64,000 nt of DNA from JAAYUD01 sp963676865. GTDB lineage: Bacteria; Bacteroidota; Bacteroidia; Bacteroidales; Bacteroidaceae. The notes beneath the pieces are model-generated. The model saw only the letters and a list, made by a program, of their open reading frames with translations. It made no database searches and was not told the DNA's origin. Position 1 is the first letter of the stretch; each line of letters begins with the position of its first letter. Where the stretch lies: positions 372,001 through 436,000 of the forward strand of contig CAXXSS010000001.1 of NCBI GenBank assembly GCA_963676865.2, written 5' to 3'. A program made the translations under genes and the position numbers. Below, piece after piece: positions 28,548 to 36,801 of the stretch.

Positions 28548-29744
28548 CTATTTAACAGGAGTTTCTGAACCTTCTAATGCTGAAAGACTCGTATCAATAG
28601 ACGATTTTATTCTTTTTTCTTCCCTAATTGGCAATCCTAATCTACGATCAATAGAATCTCCAAATGCATTAATCTCATTTTCATCATAACCAGTGCCGAA
28701 TACAGAAACCTTGTATTTTTCAACAATTTTGAACAATCTTTCCGCAGTGTGAATATATGCAATATATTTCTCTTTGTCATCAAACAATTTCTTTATTTTA
28801 TAATCAGGATCAAAATCTGCAATTACACCATCCTTAAGTTCAGCCTTATCTTTCCAGAATTTGTAATAGGAGTCTTGAACTTCGTCGTTAAAAATATCAG
28901 CATTAGGATCCTTAAAAATAACTGGGAGAAATCGGGCTTTTTCATTTCTGCTATTTAGAAATTGTGTAAGTTCGAACATACAATTCGGTCTTTTGAGGTA
29001 CGTATCGCTTATTATCATAATAGCGTTTTCACAATTACCTATTTCTATCATGAACCCTTCTAATTCGTCATAATTCCCCAATTTTTCATCTGTAATGCAT
29101 GAATATCCTCTTAAAAAAAGTTCTTCCTTTATCATGCTCATCAAATCAACATCCTTATGACAATAAGAGATATGAAAGACATTTGGGACATTCTGCACAT
29201 ATTTTTGAAGGTCTTTGGCATTAAAATATCGAAACGAATGAAGGAAATTTCTACCTTTGGCACTTGCCAAACGAGGTTCTGCACTAACCGTAAACACATA
29301 GTGAATATTATTATTATGACCTTGGACTGACATCAAGCTATTATAATCTCTTTCTTGCACACATGTGCAATAGTTATCAAATCCTTGTAACAGAATAATC
29401 AAATGATTATATTTGCTGGTCGCTTCTCTGAATATGTTATTTGCATAAAAGTCAACGTCTGTTCGGTCTTTATTGATCGTCTTTTCATACTCTTCTTTTA
29501 ACCCTTCAATATGCCATAGTTCAGCAACGATCGATTCTAATAATTGCTTAAACAAATCATTATTCCGCGCATCAATAAAGACATTAGGATTTATAATGAG
29601 ACAATTATCAACTTTTACATCCGCCAGTTGCATAGTAATGCCACCATCAGGCACTACCATCATAAGGTTATGCCCATATTGTATTGTCGCCAATTGAACA
29701 TAATCACCAAGTATCCTCAATTTCTTCTCTGTATCTGGAGCCAT
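28548..29744 (-). CDS. TIR-domain protein with degenerate P-loop-like N-terminus
   Basis: A protein of 398 aa with a C-terminal TIR domain (about 188-345). Box 1 is VFHISYCHKD and the expected NAD-glycohydrolase glutamate is E258 in NCMFELTQ after IMIISDTYLKRP. The N-terminal half (1-185) has an NTPase-like order of strands: VVPDGGITMQL where a P-loop would sit, NCLIINPNVF, and a Walker-B-like LIILLQGFDNY, but no GxxxxGK[ST], so nucleotide binding is doubtful. It begins 15 bp after the large STAND gene on the same strand, so the two are probably one operon. TIR domains of bacterial defence proteins destroy NAD or make signalling nucleotides when triggered; here that is inferred. Confidence 0.8.
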   Translation of the reverse strand: MAPDTEKKLRILGDYVQLATIQYGHNLMMVVPDGGITMQLADVKVDNCLIINPNVFIDARNNDLFKQLLESIVAELWHIEGLKEEYEKTINKDRTDVDFYANNIFREATSKYNHLIILLQGFDNYCTCVQERDYNSLMSVQGHNNNIHYVFTVSAEPRLASAKGRNFLHSFRYFNAKDLQKYVQNVPNVFHISYCHKDVDLMSMIKEELFLRGYSCITDEKLGNYDELEGFMIEIGNCENAIMIISDTYLKRPNCMFELTQFLNSRNEKARFLPVIFKDPNADIFNDEVQDSYYKFWKDKAELKDGVIADFDPDYKIKKLFDDKEKYIAYIHTAERLFKIVEKYKVSVFGTGYDENEINAFGDSIDRRLGLPIREEKRIKSSIDTSLSALEGSETPVK

Positions 29745-29759
29745 AGCATTTCTTCCCTA

Positions 29760-32700
29760 TTATTTCTCCAGATCATTGAGGAATCTGAAAGCCCTATAAC
29801 CCAGTTTACCTTTTTCGAGTAATCTATCGAAAAGATTAATAGCAAAATCCAACAATGAATCTTCTTTATCAAATTTGTAGATTGAGTTGTAAGCACGAAC
29901 TATTATCTCAAAAATATTATCTTCGCGAGAATAAGAATCTTCTTCTTCACTTATATTAATTTGCAATTTTCTTAGCCTTTGCAATGTCAGTTCAGGTTCT
30001 TCTCCTGCTTTTTCTTTGAGATATTCATAAAGAGTTCTACACTGGTAACGACTTAGTTTGCTACCAATGAACTTATCGATGAATGTATCAACTAATGATT
30101 TGTCATTTTCCAGACACTTTACAATCTTATCTATGTATATATCTGCGATACGCCCAAATTCTTTATCATCATAATCTAGGCATGACATTATAAACTGGAA
30201 TGATTTTAACTTCATTTTAGGAACCTTTAAACACTCCACAGCTTGTCTATACACCTCCTTTATGCCATGAAAATTTACAGCCATTGCCTGTTTCAGCAAT
30301 TTTTCAGCCCCGTCATATCCACGTAACCATGCTATAAGTAATATCGTCTTTAATTGTCCTCCTGCCAAATTGAGATTCATATAAGTCTCGAAATATGGAA
30401 TAAGAGCCTTGAAATCCGACGTAATCATATATAGTAGAGGATTAGAATTGCTGATAGGAATCGATGCCAATTTTGGCATCGATAAAGACTGCAATGCAAA
30501 GAATAATTTTATATTCCTTTTCGTATCAATATTTTGTAAATACGCCATTCTGAAAATAACAGCAACTCGGGTTGCCATATTTCCATCTTCAGCAATCTTA
30601 AACATTGCCTCAAAAATTTTATCTGAATAGTGCTTATATTCATAGCACATTATCACCTCTGTAGCCGCTAATCCTCTTTTACCATAGCTAAAGGATTCGA
30701 TAGATTCAGTGGTATTAAACTGATTATCTTCATTAGGATACTCACTCGATTTATTATATGCTAGTTCAAAGATATAATCGAAAATAGTATCTGTCAAACC
30801 ACCATTGTCAACAATATATTCAATTGAATTTAAAAACGATATCAATCTATCCTCGAATTTCTCAGTTCTATGAATAATATTCTCGGCTATTCTGACCACA
30901 AAACGAACATCAGCCTTGGCTTTGCATAAACCCTCACATGCATATACGCTATAGATAATAGCGTACTGACTGCCACAAGAAATCTCACTTATAAGTTCAT
31001 CAAACTTATGCCAATCTTTCTCTACGCATTTACCAAAAGCCATTGCATGTCCTGTTAGAGTTGGTTTATCCCAATCATGAAAATTTTGATCTGAGATTAT
31101 TTCTGTGAAGGAATGCTTCCAATCCTTCATGCTCATATTATCATATGCACTTTGGGGCAAAGAAGTCCAGCCCACATGAGTTTTCACTCCTCCTGGAGGT
31201 TCATTTTTAATGTTTCCAAACTTATGCTCGTATTCAACATATAATTGCTTTAGCTTACTCCTTTTTATATATTCTTTTGGAATCATCATCATATATTTAA
31301 ATGCTGTTTCTCCAAATGCCTTTGAATGGTATATTCTCCCCTTATCTTTTATTACAAGCGTTTCCCAACTTGGATGAAGGTTGTAAAGAATATCACATAT
31401 TAACTCTTGTGTCAAAGAGTCCAGCATTTCGAACGATACGTTAAGCAGATTAGCCATATTATAGGTTAACCATGTAGAACCATCATAATTTCGGCCATCA
31501 ACCAATAATGACTTAATATCATCAATAAAGAATGCAGCATTCTGCTCATAACATATTGCAGCGAGAGCAACTAGGCATCCAATATGAGATTCTCGGCATT
31601 GCAGGAGATAATTTTCTATTTTTTTAGGATTACTCTTTACTATATCCTTTAATCCTTCGATAAATTCATCATAATAAGCGTCGATATCATCAGCAGAACT
31701 ATATGGTCTGCTTGGAGAATACAAATACAAGGCCAAGGACTCGCGCATTTCCTTTTCATCGCGTACGAGCATAATTGTGGCATTTGCAACATATTTAATA
31801 AACCACATCAAGAATTTAGTCCATTCGCATTTATGTTGTTTGCTCATTTCACGAGCTATATCATAAAAGCTATTTCGATATGGAACATATTCAATATGAA
31901 GTTCGTCTTTCTTCAAATTATTATAATATTCCTCCGTCTGCTTCTTAAGTACTTCTACAACCAATGCAGGGTTCTTTTCCAAGACTCCTCCAAGATAATG
32001 ATATAATTTCTCACGTTTCCATTTATCACATGTCTCAACAAAGCATTTATTATACTCTTCAATATTAAGTTGAGCTACGCAGGTAAGAATATCTGAGATG
32101 AATTTGTATTTATATTGATAATCACTGTCTTTAACGACATAGAGCATCTTTACTATAGGCTCATAGTTTTCAGCCCTTCTGTAAGCAACTGATGACAATT
32201 TTGCTATTAGCTCTTCATCCTTACTATCAAACATTTCTTTAATATATCCTTTATCTATAAGATAGTCAAGCCATGGACCACTCCAGACATAATCTATAAA
32301 ATTGCTATAAAAAAGTCTGTTAGGTTTAATAACCTTGTCGAATACTCTCTTTTCGTCTTCAGAAGGATTGGGCTGAAATGTCAATGCATTCAATACGAGA
32401 AATTTAATATGAGTTTTATAGTTGCCACCTGTCAAGATGTGCTTTACGTTAATCTTATATTCATCAACATCAGCAGAACGAAGATAATCCAGCACTTGTT
32501 TCACTCTTGCCCTTGTGAAGAAACCCTGATGTTGTTCCACTATATCTTCGTAAAGATGCCTACCATCATTAACATACGATCTAGCATAGGCATAATCAAA
32601 AAAGGACTGATGAAAGAATTGTATTTTTTTTTCACCAGCTTTTTTTATAAGTCCTGAACTTTCTAAATGAGCAAGAGCCTGACCATGATTATCCTCAAAT

Positions 32701-34064
32701 CTTTTCGACTCAATGGTCAGTTCCTGCCTATCATACATCCTGTATGAAATATCTTTTAATGCATTTTGCAACTCCGATGTCTTTATCTTTGAGTGCTTTG
32801 CTGATATATATTTATCCCATAATCTTTCATACAGATCATTAATGGTTGTGAAATTAGCATCCTGCTTAACTGTATACACATCACAGAAAATACTAAGATG
32901 AAGAGACACACGTAGTAAATCCTTAGTAAATTGGTTCAAGTATTCATACTTTACACCCTTTGCCTCAACGATCTCTTTCACCTGCTCATTTTCCAGTTGA
33001 CCTATTCTTATCTTATGATGTTTGGTCAAAGGTTGCAGGAACGTATCATAGTTCAAGTCATATTCACGGCAAGAAATAATTATACGCAGGCCCTTTATTG
33101 AGGCAAGAATATTAATAAGATGCTTATAAAGTTCCAAGTCGTGGCGGTCTTTAGATAAGGTTAATGACAATGCATCAATCTGATCAATGATTACCACCAT
33201 TTTTCCGTAAACCTGTATTAAATACTTAATGGTTTCCTCCAGACTCAGACTTAATCCTAAAATTTTCTCCAACTCGCCAATTGAAGAAAATTGGTTATAA
33301 TCTGCCTTTATTGCCAATGTGGGAATACTCCTTTCATTCTGCCATACAAGTAATTGCTTTGTCAAAACAGACTTTCCTGTTCCAGCATCGCCTGCTAATA
33401 GCGCTATATTATCTTCATCATTACTGTCAACAAATTTTTCCAGTTCTTTCTGTTGTTGGCGTTTATATTCTTTGTTATTAGTCTTTGATGGATAATCAAC
33501 TAAGTCACCATTGAAGGTATTAAATCTCTTTACTATAATCTCAGGACTGTCCAAATTACCAAAAAAATAATCTTTGACAAATTTACGCTCTGGAAGAGCT
33601 AACATGAAATCTATATTAGATGGCACTCTCCAGACTAATTTCACTCCCTTAGTAATAGCAAAATTTTCGATATCCTTTTGAAACAGTGGTTTCTTTTCAA
33701 CATCAAGAGAACTTTCTTTAAAACTATCATTTAGATAGAGATAAATCCTGTTTAGGTCTTTATTTTTAGTCAAGGCATCAGCAATAGAATCTTTTATGTC
33801 TTTCTTATTTTCAGAGATCTTTGTCGTATAATATTTTGCTTGAAAGCCTACCATCTTACCTTGGTATTTTACTGGTTCTGTTTCAATACCCCACTGATCC
33901 TTATATTCAAAGACACCGTACTTCTGTTCTGTCTCTAAACAAAACAGAAAATAAGCGAGGTTCTGAAAAGCCTTTTGCTCAAAACCTGCAAATCGTTTGC
34001 TAAAGTTAGTCCAATCAAGCATTATTATTAAACTTTTAGTAATTAATTTAGTTCTGTGTGCCAT
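29760..34064 (-). CDS. Large STAND-type NTPase with PD-(D/E)XK-like nuclease head (Avs-like)
   Basis: A protein of 1434 aa. The N-terminal part (about 20-165) looks like an Mrr/Cap4-type nuclease: GFEQKAFQNLAYFL (E29), QWGIETEPV (E61) and FQAKYY (Q75-x-K77). A P-loop NTPase follows: Walker A GDAGTGKS (225-232), Walker B VVIIDQIDALS (290-300) and ISCREYDL (330-337), then a helical region with FHQSFFDYAYAR. From about 560 to the end the sequence is helix-rich, resembling TPR/HEAT-like repeats. Nuclease-STAND-repeat order is that of Avs phage sensors, which recognise a phage protein through the tail. An internal ATG at 34022 (residue 15) is an alternative start; AAGGTGG just before 34064 favours the longer form. 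Confidence 0.8.
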   Translation of the reverse strand: MAHRTKLITKSLIIMLDWTNFSKRFAGFEQKAFQNLAYFLFCLETEQKYGVFEYKDQWGIETEPVKYQGKMVGFQAKYYTTKISENKKDIKDSIADALTKNKDLNRIYLYLNDSFKESSLDVEKKPLFQKDIENFAITKGVKLVWRVPSNIDFMLALPERKFVKDYFFGNLDSPEIIVKRFNTFNGDLVDYPSKTNNKEYKRQQQKELEKFVDSNDEDNIALLAGDAGTGKSVLTKQLLVWQNERSIPTLAIKADYNQFSSIGELEKILGLSLSLEETIKYLIQVYGKMVVIIDQIDALSLTLSKDRHDLELYKHLINILASIKGLRIIISCREYDLNYDTFLQPLTKHHKIRIGQLENEQVKEIVEAKGVKYEYLNQFTKDLLRVSLHLSIFCDVYTVKQDANFTTINDLYERLWDKYISAKHSKIKTSELQNALKDISYRMYDRQELTIESKRFEDNHGQALAHLESSGLIKKAGEKKIQFFHQSFFDYAYARSYVNDGRHLYEDIVEQHQGFFTRARVKQVLDYLRSADVDEYKINVKHILTGGNYKTHIKFLVLNALTFQPNPSEDEKRVFDKVIKPNRLFYSNFIDYVWSGPWLDYLIDKGYIKEMFDSKDEELIAKLSSVAYRRAENYEPIVKMLYVVKDSDYQYKYKFISDILTCVAQLNIEEYNKCFVETCDKWKREKLYHYLGGVLEKNPALVVEVLKKQTEEYYNNLKKDELHIEYVPYRNSFYDIAREMSKQHKCEWTKFLMWFIKYVANATIMLVRDEKEMRESLALYLYSPSRPYSSADDIDAYYDEFIEGLKDIVKSNPKKIENYLLQCRESHIGCLVALAAICYEQNAAFFIDDIKSLLVDGRNYDGSTWLTYNMANLLNVSFEMLDSLTQELICDILYNLHPSWETLVIKDKGRIYHSKAFGETAFKYMMMIPKEYIKRSKLKQLYVEYEHKFGNIKNEPPGGVKTHVGWTSLPQSAYDNMSMKDWKHSFTEIISDQNFHDWDKPTLTGHAMAFGKCVEKDWHKFDELISEISCGSQYAIIYSVYACEGLCKAKADVRFVVRIAENIIHRTEKFEDRLISFLNSIEYIVDNGGLTDTIFDYIFELAYNKSSEYPNEDNQFNTTESIESFSYGKRGLAATEVIMCYEYKHYSDKIFEAMFKIAEDGNMATRVAVIFRMAYLQNIDTKRNIKLFFALQSLSMPKLASIPISNSNPLLYMITSDFKALIPYFETYMNLNLAGGQLKTILLIAWLRGYDGAEKLLKQAMAVNFHGIKEVYRQAVECLKVPKMKLKSFQFIMSCLDYDDKEFGRIADIYIDKIVKCLENDKSLVDTFIDKFIGSKLSRYQCRTLYEYLKEKAGEEPELTLQRLRKLQINISEEEDSYSREDNIFEIIVRAYNSIYKFDKEDSLLDFAINLFDRLLEKGKLGYRAFRFLNDLEK

Positions 34065-34093
34065 CTTTTATGCCACCTTATCTTATATATGAA

Positions 34094-34160
34094 GAATGAG
34101 CCTCACTTGAATCAACTCCAGCTGTTTTAGAAGTCTGATTTAAGTCAGTGTTTCTCATTC
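34094..34160 (-). promoter_or_regulatory. Long interrupted hairpin upstream of the STAND/TIR operon
   Basis: GAATGAG (34094-34100) pairs with CTCATTC (34154-34160), and inside it ACTTGAATCA pairs with TGATTTAAGT (one mismatch). It occupies the 132-bp gap before the operon. I see no standard TAnnTTTG box, so expression control is unclear. Confidence 0.4.
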
Positions 34161-34196
34161 CATACACTAAGGATAATACGCATTCATATTTACTTA

Positions 34197-35375
34197 TTAG
34201 TATCTATTATTGCATATTATATCGAGCCACGATGGGATCCAAAGCCAATTAGGTTCTTGGCTATCTTTAGAAACCATCACTGCAACTACTTTCTTCTTAG
34301 GATAGACATATATAAACTGCCTGCCAATTCCTAATGCATAGAATGATCCGAATGTTGAATTCTTATTTCCGTTAAACTCAAGATACCAATTATAGTGATA
34401 TCCCCCATTATTCATTGAATCTCCAGGTGAATGGTTGATCCAATCTTCGCTCACGATACGCTTACCATTCCATACCCCTTTGTTCAAATAGAGTTGACCT
34501 ATCTTTGCCAAATCGTAAGCATTCGTACCTACTCCACCAAAGCCATGGGCATGGTGATGTTTCCTACTGTCGAGAGTCACCCAACCAAATTGCTCCATTT
34601 CGAGTGGTTTCCACACCTTTTCACTCATATAGTCGGCATAGCTCCGACCCGTTGCCCGCTCTATTATCAGACTCAGCAAGCCTGTGACCGCACTGTTATA
34701 TTCGTGTTTGGTTCCAGGTTGATAAGCAAATCTCATGTGGCGGAAAACTTTCGAATAATTCCTACCATACTGCAACAAGCACATTTTATGAAGGTTTTTA
34801 AGATGTCGAAGGGAATAGATGTCTGTAAAATCGAAGCCAGCCTGCATATTAAGCAGATGGATAATCTTCAGTTTATCGTATGTTGCATTGTACTTACGTA
34901 ATTCGGGCATGTATTTCGTGACAGAGTCATCTACACTTTTTATGTATCCTTCGTCAATCGCAATACCACAAAGCAGACTTGTTAAAGATTTCGATACAGA
35001 GAATATCGTTGCATTCTGTCCCGGCAGGTGAGGTGCCACACAATGATCGTAGACAATGCTATCATCGTGGATGATCAGTAGTTGGCTATCGTGTCCTAAA
35101 AATCGATTGACCAATGAATCCATAGTATAATGCAGAGAGTCGACAGTAAACTTTGTTGTGTGCGAAATGACACTTTTTCCAACAGCATATGGAAACTTAA
35201 AGGCTTTGTCACCATTATAGATGGTATCTTTTTCGAAATGACGATAGTCATAAAAATCAGGCCCCTTAGGTCCATCCATAACCAAACCTCTCCAAATGGA
35301 ACAGCTGCAGAATGTTGAAAACGCTAGGAGCAGCATCAAATGTGGTAATTTCTTTCTTAGATTTTTTGTGCTCAT
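34197..35375 (-). CDS. Serine hydrolase of the beta-lactamase/CubicO family, lipoprotein
   Basis: A penicillin-binding-protein-like serine hydrolase of 392 aa. The N-terminus is a lipoprotein signal (LLLAFSTFCSCS). The SxxK motif is SVSK (S126, K129), the second motif tyrosine is Y226 in HEYNSAV, and an HHAHGFGG stretch lies near where the KTG-like motif occurs. Such proteins include esterases, amidases and carboxypeptidases; genuine class C beta-lactamase activity is unlikely. It lies upstream of the STAND operon but 132 bp away and is probably unrelated. Confidence 0.8.
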   Translation of the reverse strand: MSTKNLRKKLPHLMLLLAFSTFCSCSIWRGLVMDGPKGPDFYDYRHFEKDTIYNGDKAFKFPYAVGKSVISHTTKFTVDSLHYTMDSLVNRFLGHDSQLLIIHDDSIVYDHCVAPHLPGQNATIFSVSKSLTSLLCGIAIDEGYIKSVDDSVTKYMPELRKYNATYDKLKIIHLLNMQAGFDFTDIYSLRHLKNLHKMCLLQYGRNYSKVFRHMRFAYQPGTKHEYNSAVTGLLSLIIERATGRSYADYMSEKVWKPLEMEQFGWVTLDSRKHHHAHGFGGVGTNAYDLAKIGQLYLNKGVWNGKRIVSEDWINHSPGDSMNNGGYHYNWYLEFNGNKNSTFGSFYALGIGRQFIYVYPKKKVVAVMVSKDSQEPNWLWIPSWLDIICNNRY

Positions 35376-35817
35376 AATAGTTAATATCTTATTAGCCTTC
35401 TTATTTTATTATCCATCTTCCATACTTGCACCCACCTTCACGAGAAAGAATTCCTTTCGCTTGTGACAATGAAAGCTCTCTCTAGCATATCATGCGCAGC
35501 ATGGCTTGCATTCCGGTGTTACACGCTCGCCATCGGCAAGCAACTTATGTATATCTTGTTCGTTCATATTGTATTAACGCTACATTATAAATTCACGTAA
35601 CTGATGAGTTTTTAAGTAAACAACTTCATTTAAGATCTTTAACTTGACAAATATACTAAATAAAGGGAAACAAAGAGGTGCCATCTTGCAGAAAGTTTTC
35701 AACATTACAGTCTCAACACTAATTTGTTCTTCTTTTCGTTTGCCAAATATATCTATTATTCTAGCATAAACTAAGGGTTAATATATTAAACAATTGCCAT
35801 ATCTGACGTATTTTTAC
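35376..35817. other. Intergenic, little structure
   Basis: Divergent intergenic region between the serine hydrolase and the DUF6155 gene. Apart from a short AlbA_2-like remnant on the minus strand (35490-35567) I see no gene, repeat or RNA. Confidence 0.5.
35490..35567 (-). pseudogene. Possible N-terminal remnant of an AlbA_2-domain protein
   Basis: An ATG opens 25 codons: MNEQDIHKLLADGERVTPEC then KPCCA and TGA. The start resembles the first residues of AlbA_2-domain ATP-binding proteins, in which a [IL]..L[IL]..GE...[LF]E.K pattern is usual. The rest of the gene is gone. It could instead be a real tiny peptide, but nothing else supports that. Confidence 0.3.
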
Positions 35818-35825
35818 TATTTTTG
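35818..35825 (+). promoter_or_regulatory. Putative -7 box of the DUF6155 gene
   Basis: TATTTTTG matches TAnnTTTG and lies 84 bp before the ATG at 35910. Confidence 0.45.
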
Positions 35826-35909
35826 TATTTCAAATAAGAAACGTCAGTTATATGATGCCATTCATGTATTGCTATTCAAAGAGTAAGACCATTTATTTTA
35901 TAATCGGAT

Positions 35910-36440
35910 ATGTCAAAAACAGATGTTAAGAAGTATGTCATGTCTCTTGACAAGACTTCGTTAGTAAATTTAGTAATGGACCTCTATGCGGCTCGCAAAG
36001 AAGCAAAAGAATTTCTAGAGTATGCCATACACCCAAATGATCATGAGAAGTTCAAAGAATACAAGGAAATTATCACAAAAGAGTTCTTTCCAAAACGAGG
36101 TGATGGTAAAATGAGATTTTCGGTATGCAAGAAAGCAGTCAAGGACTTCAAAACACTGAATCCCTCTACCCATCTTATAGCCGATTTGATGCTTTATATA
36201 TCCGAATGTGCCTCAGAGGTAGCTAATGGTTGTGGAGATTTATGGGACTCTTTTTATGATTCTTCGTACATCAACTTTGAGGCAGCTATGAAGTACATTC
36301 AAAAGAATGAATTGCAATCAAAGTTCCAAGCTCGCATAGAAAAGATTCTTAAGAACTGCGAAGGTTCGGGCTATGGATTTCCTGACAGCATGTACCAAAT
36401 CTATCACGACTATTCTGATGGTACAAAGATAAAGGATTAG
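35910..36440 (+). CDS. DUF6155-family protein
   Basis: A soluble protein of 176 aa, rich in charged helices, with no signal peptide or membrane segment. MSKTDVKKYVMSLDKTSLVNLVMDLY, followed by an FFPKRGDGKMRFSVCKKAVKDF block, matches my memory of the DUF6155 family, whose function is not known. It is a single gene followed by a MITE. Confidence 0.65.
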   Translation: MSKTDVKKYVMSLDKTSLVNLVMDLYAARKEAKEFLEYAIHPNDHEKFKEYKEIITKEFFPKRGDGKMRFSVCKKAVKDFKTLNPSTHLIADLMLYISECASEVANGCGDLWDSFYDSSYINFEAAMKYIQKNELQSKFQARIEKILKNCEGSGYGFPDSMYQIYHDYSDGTKIKD

Positions 36441-36469
36441 TTCTTGTGAAAGAGCCATCGTAATTCTCT

Positions 36470-36719
36470 AAATAGAATTATTGTTGTCCGATAAAACTTT
36501 TGTCGAAATTTAGTTGTTGCTAAAAGTGCTCTAAAACAATTATATTTGTGGCTTTTCAGAGCTTTTATGTCTAATAATTGGTAATATAAGGCAATTTGCT
36601 CTTGTTTACTGTTCAAAAGAAAAAGTAAGTCCCTAATTTAGGAAAGCGCTTGAGTGCTCTATAAAAAAAGGCTTTTAAAACTTTCGATTTGTTTTTATCG
36701 GACAGCAATAAAATAGAAT
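36470..36719. mobile_element. MITE with 18-bp terminal repeats and 9-bp target duplication
   Basis: The inverted repeats TATTGTTGTCCGATAAAA (36479-36496) and TTTTATCGGACAGCAATA (36693-36710) differ at one position and enclose 232 bp. The 9-bp direct repeat AAATAGAAT flanks them (36470-36478 and 36711-36719). It contains no transposase frame, so it must depend on an enzyme encoded elsewhere. It lies 29 bp past the DUF6155 stop. Confidence 0.85.
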
Positions 36720-36724
36720 AAATA

Positions 36725-36776
36725 CGATAATAAAAAAGCGTGCGACTCTGTTGAGCCACACGCCTTTTTATTATCG
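36725..36776 (-). terminator. Rho-independent terminator of dnaK
   Basis: A near-perfect hairpin with a GC-rich top (GCGTG/CACGC) and long A/T arms CGATAATAAAAA and TTTTTATTATCG, ending 26 bp past the dnaK stop. The symmetric A and T tracts could make it work in both directions. Confidence 0.85.
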
Positions 36777-36801
36777 TTGTACGACGACCGATTTGTCGAA
36801 A

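Noticed and set aside
34197..35375. Serine hydrolase as a third member of the defence operon
   Set aside because: It is separated from the STAND gene by 132 bp with a large hairpin, carries a lipoprotein signal, and its family has no known link to such systems.
35490..35567. Cys-rich 25-codon frame as a peptide natural-product precursor
   Set aside because: No modification or export genes nearby, and the N-terminal half looks more like the start of an AlbA_2 protein.
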